NCBI GenBank assembly: GCA_016165875.1
Contig: JABBOT010000005.1
Coordinates: 26,747,368-26,811,367 of the forward strand
Source of the DNA: Acanthopleura granulata
Taxonomy: Eukaryota > Mollusca > Polyplacophora > Chitonida > Chitonidae
DNA: 64,000 nucleotides
Direction: 5' to 3'
This document shows positions 1-11,999 of this stretch, in pieces. Within the stretch, counting starts at the first letter, position 1. Each line of letters starts with the position of its first letter. The notes under the pieces were generated by a model. The model saw only the letters and a list, made by a program, of their open reading frames with translations. It was not told the DNA's origin and searched no databases. The position numbers and the translations under genes are program-made.

Positions 1-3000
1 AATATCGAATGCCTGGGACCAGGCATTGTTTACAAAGCCTTTACGGCACTAAAGCTGATATTGACGTTAGAGCCATTCGGGGTGAGGTGTAAACACGTCG
101 CCACATCAAGGATACAAAGCCTGACGAAAACTGGTGCCTACGTTTGAAAAGATTTTGTATCGAATTGTATTGTCGGTATTGTATCCTATAACATGCCTAC
201 AGGCGAAGAAAAGGAACATAGTGATGTATTCACTTTGGTATCTAAGAATTATGAGCCAAAACGTTGTGCTCAGGACTTCAGCCGCTTTCAGATTCCTTAC
301 CCAATGCTGGTAAGTCAAATGCCGAGCACGGGATTGCATGGTTACATTGAAAGTGCTGGGTCAGCAAGGCTAAGGGCTGGTGCTTGAGTGCTCTTCCAGG
401 AGGACACGGATCAGACGGAGAATGGGTGATCCCACAACGAGCAGCCCCTCTGGTTTCCAGTGTGGAAGTGAGGCATGCATGCTGACACATTTGTGGTACA
501 GATTCCCTTAAGTGAAGCACACCTCTTCAGACACTTTAGGCGCAACATCATCGTACAAGTGACACAAAGAACTCAGAACGAGTGAGGCAGACATGTAAAC
601 AAGTAGTGCACACATTCTCGTACAATTTCATCACACATTGGCGTATGACCAGACACGCATGCGCGTACAAGTAAGACACAGGAAACATGTTCATGTGTTT
701 TTAAAGGACGTGCCTTATCAGGCATATATTCTAGTCAGATTGAGGCACCAGCACTAAGTGTCCTGACATGAGGCAGACGACACACGGCTGTGATAGACAT
801 CCGAATGGCCATTGGACACATTTCAGTAATACCTTGAAGGTTAGGCTACGAGGAACTGAAGGCACACAAAGCTACACACACCGTTAATTAAAATACGACC
901 CTATCACATATTTCAACCATGCCGTGGGGAGCAATATAATGCCCCAACCCCTTCCGCCACCCAAGAGCCAGACCTGAGATGTGTTTTATTCTATTCAGGT
1001 TCACATTTGCTAAACTGGAATTCGGTGCTCTCTAGGGTGTTGTCTTTCATGTCAAAGCTGCACAGTACTAAAGAGGTTTTCTTTAATCCTAATGTTAACC
1101 TGACGTCATATCATTCAAGCTTTCGTGAATACTAAAGACCATAAGTACGTTATGGATAACACGAAAGTAACTGACGCAACCGAAAGTCTATAAGCGCTGC
1201 GCTTTTGGAATAGAATCGAGTCGACTCTGAATCGTCAGGAGAAAGATAACTCCTGGAACGTTTGTAAGCAAACCAACGAACTGTTCACTTTTCATTGTTC
1301 ATGTGCTTGACTCTCTCAGCTTCAGTTACGCTTCTGCAAAGGAACAGAAGCGATAAATTGTAATGGTAAAAGGAAAATCATCTTCAGCGTAGTCTAACAT
1401 ACCACCACAGTCATGTACATGGTTTGGAAACGGTGTTGTGCGACGTTCGGACGCTGTTGGTTACATTTGTTTCTTATTAACAGATAAGAAGGTGCTATGA
1501 ATTCAAAATTTCTTCGCAGTTATGGAAAGCCTGTCAGTGAAGTTATTGGGTTATGACGCTATGAGGACAGTACAGGAGACACAACCCTGTTTCAGGTTAC
1601 TGAAAGTGACAATTCAAAATCGGTTAATGTGAAAGCAGAGCTCGGAACATAGCCATCCAACTCAGAGATATGTAAAAAACAAAGAAATGGGCATTTTGTA
1701 TCTTATCGTAAACATTTTGACGCGGAAAGCTTCAATCGGAAAAACCCACACCATTGCCCATACATAAGTTACAATATAAAAGACTGCTGCATAGAGAGTA
1801 AACGACCGTGTGATCGTAATATTGAAAAACTCACCACGTCATGTTTCGAAATTAAAGTGGTTATTCACTTTATAAAAACTTTGGCAAGAAGGTCAAAAGC
1901 TAATGAATGTGTGAAACATTACGTGGTGAGGTTCTCATTATTATTATTAGAAAACATTTGCTCAAAAATGCCCTCAAGTCAAGTTAGAGTTTTATTCTAA
2001 CTATCCATGCAAGTGTATGAAAAGCAACAACTTACAAGCCCATAGAATAAGTAGAATTTGGGAAAAAATTGCAGTGGTGTTAAAGTTCAATTTAGTAGAC
2101 GTTAAGACTATTTAACAAGTTATATATACCAATAGCTAAAAGCACCAAGTTAGAAATGATCACGTAACACGGGTGAAAGGTCATATTAAATGTCAGTATA
2201 ACTTTTGACCAGTGGGCTGCTATTGGTTTATAATCACAAATGATCTTTTGAGGTCTTTGCATATTTTATAATGTCATGATTGTTGGAAAGAGCCCTACCT
2301 GTACATGGCAGCTGAGAAATATTAATCTGAAAGCCCCTTTATTACCAGATATGTACATTCTGAGATTCTTTCAATTGACAGTTAATTAAATTTTTTCCAC
2401 TACCTTTATACTGTACTATTACGAGGTCATTATTTTGGCAGCATTACCTTAAAAATTACCCATCATGACATGAATTTGTATCTTATATTAGGAATTGTCC
2501 GCAAACGATACATTATTATAGGGTGTCGGAATACGGGGCGTTTCTCTCCGATTTGGAGAAAGACTGCAATGTAGATTATATTGGTATTCTTGAAGATATA
2601 TGATAATCAGGGAGCGGATCAGGGAGTAAGAAAAATCTGCACAAAACGCCGTTTTGGGCCTTCTCAAAGAGTGTCAGGTCACAAGAACCCGAGAGATCGT
2701 GGTGCGTCGAACAAATGTCATTGTGCACGTGTTAGTGTAATGCCCCTAACGAACATCTCTGCGACTGCCACAACAACAAAGGCGGTGGGATTAAACAGAA
2801 ATATGAACTTGTAAAAGCTTGCGGAACTAAGTAAACATGTAAAGAAAAGATACAAGGATTTCTTGGGCTCCTTCCCGCCGACTGCCTTGCGGCTCGACAT
2901 TGTACATCTGAACATGTGAATCGGGGTCACCATAATTTCTAAGGTTAGACACAAGACTTTAACCCACACCTAATAACGTTAGACCCAAGTTAGCTTATCA

Positions 3001-3384
3001 CCTCATGATACCTGTGTGTTATGAAGGGAGATAACTTCATATAGGGGTCATCGACTTTTTGCATAAACCCAACATCTAATAAAGGTTTATAAGATTTATG
3101 TACAATTATTTTGCAAATAAGAGGAACTTTTTTGTTAAATAAATTTTCATTTTCCCATGTGTACAATACGTTTTCGCATGAACAGACAGAAAGTGCACAT
3201 ATACTAAACACTTACTCAACACATGTACAATAGAACTGGGCACATCCACAATCCTTTTGCACATGTGTATACTTATACAGTATTTACCGAAACGGTTAGC
3301 TATGCCCAGTTGTACGAAACTATGTCCTTAGAATTTAAAACCTTTTTTTTATGCATATTTATTAGAATGAATTAATGGCAAATG
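1..3384. other. Non-coding, no gene recognised
   Basis: AT-rich DNA with only short open frames (under about 85 codons) that show no domain, no convincing splice partners and no composition change. I see no RNA gene or named repeat here. A distant unannotated exon cannot be excluded. Confidence 0.5.
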
Positions 3385-3600
3385 TTCGTCGTCAGCTTGT
3401 CTGATCCCGGAGCCTCTCACCAATGCTGTGAGTTGAAGTCCAGCTCCTGCTCTTCCTCTTCGGCCGTACACGGGAAAGTCTGTCAGCAACTTGCGGATGA
3501 TCGTAGGTTTTCCCCGGGCTGTGCACGGTTTGCTCCCACCACAATGCCAGCCAAAGAAATATTCTTGAGTAAAACACCTTACAATAGCTTTCCCCCATCC
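3385..3600 (+). repeat. tRNA-derived SINE, diverged copy
   Basis: The order of blocks matches the other SINE copies in the window: 'gagcctctcaccaatgc', 'gtgagttgaagtccagctc', 'cagcaacttgcggatgatcg', 'ccgggctgtgcacggtttgc', 'cccaccacaatgccagcc' and 'gaaatattcttgagta'. The tRNA-like head is incomplete and the (AAAT)n tail is missing, so this is an old, truncated copy. Confidence 0.8.
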
Positions 3601-6600
3601 CAAGGGCTTAACCATGGAACTCGAAACACGGTTAGAAAGTAATAATAATACACTAAAAAGAGATTCTGAAATATTACAGAACATAGGTAAGAATAACAAG
3701 GTAAACTGCTGTTACCGCCGTAGACGGCCTGCTTAACTTCTGCTAAAAAAATTCATTTTTAATGGCATTATCATCAAACCTAATAGCAGAAAACTCAAGA
3801 TCTTGTTCAACAGTATCTTTGTAATTTTAAATTTAGAATCATACTTCTGCGGACTACTGACGAAAACAAAGCTTTCACATAAAAGATTAGCTTTATTCTC
3901 GTGAGGAAAAGGGTTATGTTATCTTTAATAAGTAAAGGAATGGCCACGCTAGAACAGTTCGAAGAAAAAGCATTTACGTTATGCAATGCAGACTTTATGC
4001 AATGCAGAAATTAGAATTGACTGTCGAGTTAAACGGAACGCCAGTAATACGTCTGGGGCAATTTGATTATTTGTTTGTGCCCAATTTTTTTTATGAAATC
4101 AATAGCTTTGAAAAATAGCTTCGTTTCTGGTCTTCTTTCGAGCTTGTACGACCTAATCACACTCAATGCATTTCACCAATCCATGTTGGGTTTAGGGCAT
4201 GACCGGCCCGAGGACAGGTATATTCATGTCTCCTTCTCTGGAAATACAACTCACCACAGAATCATTAAAAATATATCTATATCGTCATTAACGACATCAG
4301 ATTCCACCACATTAACATGTCTTCCGAACACACGCTCACAATAAATTTGGCAATTTAACTTCAGAATACGATATGTTTTGACGAAATAATTATTCGTTTA
4401 GGTCATAGTAAAGTGCTCAAATCCTCCAGCCCACCGAGTATGACAGGTGTCTGAAACAGAAAAATAAAAGAATCCAACCCAAATTTAACCACACCGTTAT
4501 ATCCACTTTGGTGTGAATAAGTATCATTTGAATGCAATTACCTACCATGCACAGTGAAATCGCCAGCCAACCAACAGCCACTCCCTCAACAATTAACGAT
4601 TAAAAGTCACTTCAAAAATTTCTTTCACTGATATTCTGTGCAATAGGCGAGATACTTTTTTTAATAAAGGCCTGTCGAATTGAAGCATGAGAGTTTTTGT
4701 AAAGACCATGTGCTCGACAGGACGTCATTTTCACAAAATTTCATGTCAGCCCGAAGCACAATGAGAAAGTTTTTAAAAAAAATTGATCGAATTATCTGAT
4801 TTACCTGAAAGTGCAACGACGTAATCAAAGTGTCTTTGCAACCATTTCCGCAGAACTGTGACGACAGCCAACTCAGACGCCTTTCTTAAACGGCATTATA
4901 TAATGTAGCAGCGTTTCGATGATTGTGCGAAGCACAGGAAAGCAACCCTTGTTGAAATCACTCCACATTGTTTTCCCATGTGTTCACATTGTTGACAAAT
5001 TTTACTATGCCTTACTTTCAGTATTATTATTGATGGGTCCATAAATGTGTCAGAGTAGTTTTGTGTACATTTACACAAATTTATCTGCATAAGTGAGAAA
5101 AAATTGAGAAAAGAGCCCAACAAAAGCCCGTGTTAGGAGTGGCGAAACACAGTGTGTACGTACTATCAAAGCAACCTCCCTCCTACCGAGGCATATCCCT
5201 AACAATCTCCAATTTATATAAAATGTATGTAAACTTTAACCAATGAAATGTACTGAAAGAAGAAAAAACGAAAAAAGGAGAGAAAAAATTATGGAGAAAA
5301 AATTTTACAGCCAAAACACGCTACGCACCTACCCCGGACTACCACAGTTACCTACCACAACAACAGTCAACTAACACCGAAAAGAAGTATAAAACATATC
5401 CACACTCAACAACGTTCAAGGTACTTCTGCATATTCATGACATGTATGACCTTCTATATTCGGAAGTATCTACAGATTTCTAGAGCTGTTTTTGAGAATT
5501 AATTTATTTGAAGAACTGCATTCAACTGAGTACATGTAATGTTTTAGCTAGGATCATTAAAACAAACACATCCTCACTAATGATGGCTAGTCAAACACTG
5601 TTTAATGTTTTTCATTTGGTTTACAATTATATATTTATTGATAGATGTTCTATATCTCCATTGGAAGCAAACAAGATGTTGTAATTCTTAATTTTGAAAC
5701 ATAAACAAAATGCATGAGACATTATCGCTTGACTTGGGGAAGATCTATAGCAGAGAACCTTGGTGGGCAAATTTGTATTCCAGACACAACTTTCGGAGTG
5801 GATGTACTCTGCACTGTCGCATTTCAAGGGGAATGTTGTCGCTATAAAGCCTAGTTCGTCTGGATGGTTTAAATTAGATATGTATGGAGCAAAAACAGAA
5901 GATGAAAGTGTAATATTGACAAAATGTCCCTAAAAACAATCCTGACAAAACCTTTTTCTAAAATCAGATCATCATAAATATTCTTTAAAAATTCATCATG
6001 GGTGAATATAATATTTATGAATATTATCGGAAAAAGGATTCCCAAGGAGAATGCACTAAGAGATGCTTAGACGCCCTATTTTACTAGTAGTACTTAATTC
6101 ATAAAGATATGACGTTTGGGATTGCAATAATATGATTGCGGGAACAATTGAAATTTGGCTCATATAAAATTTACTGAGTAAAGCACTGTAACGCATGCTC
6201 CCACAGCCTTCACCGTTTATGTTACATCCTTCGGTAATTCGCGTTCCTTCTCTCAGGGAACTGATCCCAGTACTTAGTTACTGAGCATTTGTTATTGGTC
6301 TACCGTTGTTATGATTCTCACACCCCGGCGTTTATGTGTACTTGCATCATAATGGATTGGTCCTGCCGCGGATAAGTTATGTTCTTCATAGAAGTGACCT
6401 ACACACAGCTGATATTAAGCTTTTATATTATATAAACTCAGTCACGCACAGTGTACTCTAAACACCACCACAGAATTAGTTACAAAAATCAGATAAACAG
6501 TAACAAACACGGATAAACACGGTCACAAAACACGAACACCTTACTTACACCTAATCTATAGTTTACCCCAAGACGAACAGGTTAATGTCTTACACCAGCG
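3601..6600. other. Non-coding, no gene recognised
   Basis: Low-complexity A/T-rich sequence with short open frames only. The longest, about 93 codons at 4063-4344 on the + strand, shows no motif. Nothing else is supported. Confidence 0.5.
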
Positions 6601-6603
6601 TGG

Positions 6604-6872
6604 GGCCTCCGTGGCCGAGAGATTATCGCTCTAACGCAGTGCAATGGCCATAGAGCCTCTCATCAATCTGGCCATTGAATGTTCAAGTATAACTCATGCT
6701 GGTTTCCTCTCAAGTCGTACGTGGGAAGGTCTACCAGCATCCTGTTAATGGTCGTGCTTTTCGACAGGTTCGACCCGGTTTCCTCCTACCATAACGTTTC
6801 CTGCTGTCCTATATGTGGAATATTATTGAGCAGGGTGGAAAACACCAGTCAAATAGATAAATAAATATATAT
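6604..6872 (+). repeat. tRNA-derived SINE, full-length diverged
   Basis: It begins with a tRNA-like head, 'ggcctccgtggccgagag', runs through the shared middle ('ctcatgctggtttcctctc', 'gtacgtgggaaggtc', 'ccggtttcctcctacc') and ends in 'aacaccagtcaaatagataaataaat'. The head-to-tail order equals the copies near 39.2 and 46.8 kb. Confidence 0.8.
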
Positions 6873-8160
6873 TTCAGCGCAATTAAATGTCAGTAAAAAT
6901 GAAAGTGAAGACAATGGTTTTCCGAATGAGTAGGGTGAAAGGTGGACGTGTTTTATTTAATTAGGAGTCTGCACAGGTTCACTGTGGGGTACGTCTTGAA
7001 ATCGTTCGGATTACTATTACTATTCTAATTATTTTCAGTTCTCTCGAAAAATTGCAATATGTCCCAAACTACTGAAGGCAGAGAATCCAAATTTTGCAGT
7101 CTTGATAATGAACACACGAGGCAACTTTTGACGCTAGTGTTCATTGACCAGTCACGTAAATTTCATTTTGAATTTCTTCAATTCTTAAGCTTAAAAAATC
7201 TTCTTCTCGCAAACGGGTAGACCTGTCGGGTGGAAATTCAATTTGCTGTCTCCAGGTGGATGGCCTTACTCAGTTTCCTTCACATGTTAAATTTGACATG
7301 CAAATTAGGCTGTAATTAACCACCGAAATTACGCAAAAATTACATCATCTCAAAATAATGCTTAAAATGATTAACCAAACACACTATCTGGTACTCCATG
7401 TTGTCAGAATTACAATTCTGCAACAATTATTTTCGTACATCGTATAGTTTTAAAGTTTTCGCTAAGAAAGCAACAAAGATTTCTCAAAATTCTCCCATTG
7501 CCATAACATGGGAGCAGTAGATCACGGGGAGAGTCTCTGCCTATCCATGGTTTGGTTAACATGAGTGGGGTACTCTGATTCTGTCTGGAGTCGGAATGAA
7601 GTACATCAAAGGCACAGTCTCTCCCTACATGTGGCAGAGCCTTTTCATCTGGTAGAACTATTTATTTTCTATTCATTGGCTTTCACCATAGCCCCAGTGA
7701 ACCCTGTACCTAGCAGTCTCAGGTTCAATTCCAGTTAAATCTTGCTGGTCTTGATTCTCTCCTTTTTTCAAGTATCATGAAATAAATAGGCACTGCACAC
7801 TACCCCCAGCACCCTGAGGTTCAATTAAAGTCTATTTCTTATCATTTTTACCTGGAAATTTTCCCCACAACTTTTATATTTCAACCGAATATTACCACGA
7901 ATATAATGCGTCATTTTCTCCAGAAGGGTTTATTCGATAGAGCTGAAATTTAAAACGCAGACACAATACGTCAGGACAAATTACGTGTGAAAATATTATT
8001 TTCATGTCTTGAAAACTGTAGAAATGCACTGATTACCGAAAATTAACCAAAAGTTTTTGTATTTAAATATTTTAAGTATGCTACCTGATGTAGTTTGACA
8101 CCTTGATCACGAATCTGATCCTACTTTTTGCGATGTACACTTTTGACGCAAATTACGATC
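6873..8160. other. Non-coding, no gene recognised
   Basis: AT-rich DNA. Around 7715 there is 'ctcaggttcaattccag', which resembles a tRNA B-box, but no tRNA fold surrounds it. No gene is supported. Confidence 0.45.
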
Positions 8161-8335
8161 AAAATTTGAAAAAACGCAATTTTCTCCATATTTGGAAGCC
8201 ACGTTACAGCTGTAATGCTGAACATTGTGCAGTACAAAGAGCCAGATATGTACTATATAAAGTGCGAAAAAGCAAACTTTTTCCACATTTGGAGAGCACG
8301 TGAGAGAAAACCGTTATAAGTGTAAAGAACATCGC
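8160..8335. repeat. Degenerate direct duplication, about 100 bp period
   Basis: Two similar blocks follow each other: 'cgcaattttctccatatttgg' near 8178 and 'gcaaactttttccacatttgg' near 8272. Each is followed by a 'cacgt' and a later 'gaacat'. This is a two-copy, diverged tandem duplication with no coding value that I can see. Confidence 0.5.
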
Positions 8336-8480
8336 CTATTGTCACCAATGGCCCAGAGAGAATACACCTGTTCAAGGCAGGGTTTGAACTTGAATGTTGT
8401 TTGTTGTAACAGTCGAAAAGAAAGTCACTCTGATCACCAAATCACGGCTCCCTCGCTGAGTGAGGCGTTGAAATGTACCA
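8335..8480 (-). repeat. Possible tRNA-like SINE fragment
   Basis: Read on the minus strand it has an A-box-like stretch 'tggtgatcagagtga' and, about 40 bases later, a B-box-like 'gttcaaaccc'. The spacing suits a tRNA-derived promoter. No acceptor-stem pairing is evident and no second copy was found in the window, so the call is tentative. Confidence 0.25.
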
Positions 8481-11350
8481 GGTCACTTTTAGCCATGACC
8501 ACATTTGCTGAATAAATAAACCTAAAGATGAATATGACCAAACGGAAAAATATTTTCTATTTTCCCAGCGTGCAGTTTTAGACCATAGCCTGCATTGTCA
8601 CAAAGGCCAGTAGATTAATTTAATCGGCAAGATTGATTAAATGAAGACGGCTTCCGTGCAGTTTGCCAGGCTCTATGAGAAAGATAACGTTTTTGAGTGA
8701 GACATAGCCTCTTCATCGCACAAACTGTCACCCAAATCCGATGGAAGTTATTTAAAAATTCAAACACGTTCCTTTTCTTTAAAACTCAGCCACAGAACTT
8801 TTATCCAAAGTAGGTATATTAACACAGACCTGCTTTCATCTTTTCAACTGTTCTAAGAACTCAAAGAGATGAAACATGATCGAATATTACGTAAAGAGTG
8901 CTGACTGATTCGTTATTATGGCATTAGGTTTGAGGCACTGAAAAATGGAGGAACAACAATTTCGATTAAATATTCCAATGCGTTGACCTAACTTAGGCTA
9001 CGCATTTCCTGTGGGGTAATACTTTGGCTACATCAACCCAAAAATGTGCCTGAATCTTCAAGCAGTTTTAAGTCAAACCTTAAAAAATTAAAAACCAACC
9101 AGTTCTTAGCCATAATTTAATTCAATTATGCTTTTATGACGGAAAGGCTTTCACAAGAATTATAATAAAACGAGTACATCGATATGTCTGTTTCCCTGAA
9201 GTCATGCGAAACTTGTTTTGCCATACGTGCTTTGGGTTCGAGTGACGAATCCTTTTGATTTAACGTGGCCAATCCCATGGCCTGACAAGACTAAAGGGTT
9301 ATATGCTGACTTAAGAGTTATCAAACACGCCACAAAAAGTAATTGTTTTCTTTTAGGTCTGTTTTACCCCTCTTCCGACATAAATATTTGCTATCTGCTT
9401 TAAAACTTATACATGCCTTTTTCTGAAGGAAATGAAATTACATGCGTTTTTGCATACCAAACAAATGAAATGTCAAGCTAATTACTAAGAGAACACCACA
9501 TTACTGTTCTGATTTCTTGCTTGAGATAATGTATAGGCTAATATCATTGAGAAGGTAAAGAAACTAGGATAACCTGTAATTTATATGTGACGCAAAGGCA
9601 AGGAAATTATAGGGCAATGAGACTGTTGTCACGCAGACCATAGATTGTTAAAATTGCATGCTACAGATGGTCTATATATCAACACTCCACCAGGTCTCTA
9701 CAAGCATGGCTCTAGAAAAATTAACGAACAGGCAATGAACCACATGGCTCGATGAAATGTTAGAATGTCAGTACGGACAGGCTTGAGGGATGTTGGCTTA
9801 AAGCTTTTATTCCATCCTGCTACCTGTATCACTGTGTAAACTCATTCAAATTGAGTTCCGCGGTTTCAACCTTGTAAGGCAGAACGAAGTACACAACCCA
9901 GTGTATACACGGTTCTTTGGTGCAATAACTGGTTACGGCGTGTAACGATTTTATCAGCAAGCAGAGACGATTGCCTTGCATTGGCTATGATTCAGTTGTT
10001 TCCAGCCATGTTTTGTCTGAACTACCATGAAGAGGATGGCTGAAAACCCAAGCAATTGTAGCAATTGTTCAGGACCACGAGCGGGATTGTTGAGAGCGAT
10101 TGTGATAATAATCTGGTGCAAAGCGCTACTTTCAGCACCCAGGTTGTAGAATCAATATTACGGGTTGACCAGGCACGGTAGGTAAAGATTAGAGATACCG
10201 GTGCATAGTTGATACAAGGTTCCCAATAGGTTTGCCAATCCCTAGTCAAACACATGGTGTCAGCCTTAAAATGAGGACAAATATTGAGAGAGTGATGCGA
10301 GCGCCTTGTAACACATCTACAGATTCACCGACGGCAATCATTTACTAAAGCTAACACAGAATTAGCAGGGCCACCTTTCAGAGGTCGCCAATGGCCACAT
10401 GCATTCAAAATACCATAGGTAAATATTCAAAATCACGACATTGAAAGCGTTAAGGCATTGAAACCTAAAAGCCACCCGAGTCCCCTTTGATTATGGGTTG
10501 TCAGTAATTTTCTTCAACCAAAAAGTCTTGAGATCGTCGGCCCAACTCATGTTGAACTAAAACCGACATGGACCGTGTGAAAAACGTGGATGACACAACA
10601 CTTTACACACAAATTGTTTTTACCTATTGGTGGAGCCTTAGACGAGATGTTTTAGCATGAAGCATACCAAGACAAGGTATCATCGTTTTTCATTGTAATT
10701 TTGTTGCAACCATGACTATGTGGACACACTGACGATAGGAAACCGTCCATCTGATCGGCACACTAAGTCTATTTCCTTATTTTGTAATGCAATACCCGAG
10801 AATCTGGAAAATATGACTGTGATTGTCACCGACACTAAAAATCTCATCAGGTGATTGAGTTTCATAAATGCGTACAACACGATACAGCCAAGAGGCGTTA
10901 TACAGCCTTTGCATTGATTGCTAGCGCCAGCAAAACACTCGGTTTTGTCGACACTGTGTGCGGCATTATATGTCCAGAGTCAAAAATTCAACTCGGCCCT
11001 GGCAGATTATCTACTAGATCATTTGCAATTTGCCAGTCTCTGGTAGCCGGATTTAGCCCCGGAAGTGGTCGGCTCTAAGGACGCCGCAAGCTGGACCGAG
11101 AATGTTTGATGTAAAAGGTCTAGAAGAAAATCTCTCACGGTTCGACAATAAATCGACTAAAAATGTGATTGGCACCTTACAAAGTCTTGTGTTAAGACAA
11201 TAAAACAGTTCAGGGACCGTACGGTCTTTGCGGCGAGGTTACCATGTCAGCGATAATTCAAGGAGCTGTGATTTTATTAAGGAGCATCCTATCGTATCGC
11301 TTTGACGTGTGACACAGCAAGGTCCGACGGGAAATGGCAAATTCCTTCGA
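8481..11350. other. Intergenic region upstream of the CA10-like gene
   Basis: No coding sequence or repeat was recognised in this stretch. It may contain distal regulatory sequence or 5' untranslated exons of the downstream gene, but nothing visible proves that. Confidence 0.4.
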
Positions 11351-11355
11351 GGGCG

Positions 11356-11361
11356 TATAAA
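11356..11361 (+). promoter_or_regulatory. Candidate TATA box
   Basis: A TATAAA hexamer lies in a GC-flanked context ('gggcgtataaagcag') about 560 bases before the ATG of the CA10-like gene. Position and orientation are compatible with a core promoter. A TATA hexamer alone occurs often by chance. Confidence 0.2.
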
Positions 11362-11923
11362 GCAGGTCTTTCCAGACAACTTCATGTTAAAGTGATTAGA
11401 TGCTGATAGAATACGTTTATTACTTCTGGTTTGAGAATCTATTTAGAGACTCAAGCGTCTCAGATCGATCGAAATCTACGGGCCACTAACATCCAGTCCA
11501 GGAATCTCTCGCTTGGCCACACTTTGGTGGCCTGTTTACCAGTTGGACGACTCGTGCCCCTGGACGAGCCTCCCTAGGTACTGACTTTCACAGATCTACG
11601 CATAAAGGGACCTGTGGCCGCTCTCCCAGCCGTCACATGCTGTGAGATATTGTTTACTGGATTTACGGCTGGAACTTTTGGTGTCTGGTATGCTTTGGGA
11701 GTATTCTTTTGCATAAACAATCCTACTCACGTGGTTGAGTCAGACATGTCTTGGCCTGCACCGATTACAGTCAATAACATATTCTGTGTTGAATAAGATC
11801 GCTATATTGCTTTTGTGAAAACCTGAATACTGACTGTAACGATGCGGAAACACTTTTGTCGTGTCAGATAATTTAACATGGGTAAAGGTAAAGAAAGGAT
11901 GAAGAAAAACAACTTCTTCAAAG

Positions 11924-11999
11924 ATGACGTGCTTATACCTGAATTGTAAGGTTCTTCTTTTTAAGGCGTTGGTTATTCTAACTGGATTCGCCGATTGTG
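11924..11999 (+). CDS. CA10-like: CA10-like exon 1 (start and signal peptide)
   Basis: The ATG at 11924 is the first after an in-frame TGA at 11900. It opens 25 codons ending in a hydrophobic run (KALVILTGFADC), typical of a secretory signal. The donor is g|GTAAGT at 12000. The phase-1 end joins exactly to exon 2. Confidence 0.8.

Noticed and set aside
7640..7760. Possible tRNA gene around 'ggttcaattccag'
   Set aside because: Only the B-box-like stretch is present; the cloverleaf does not form.
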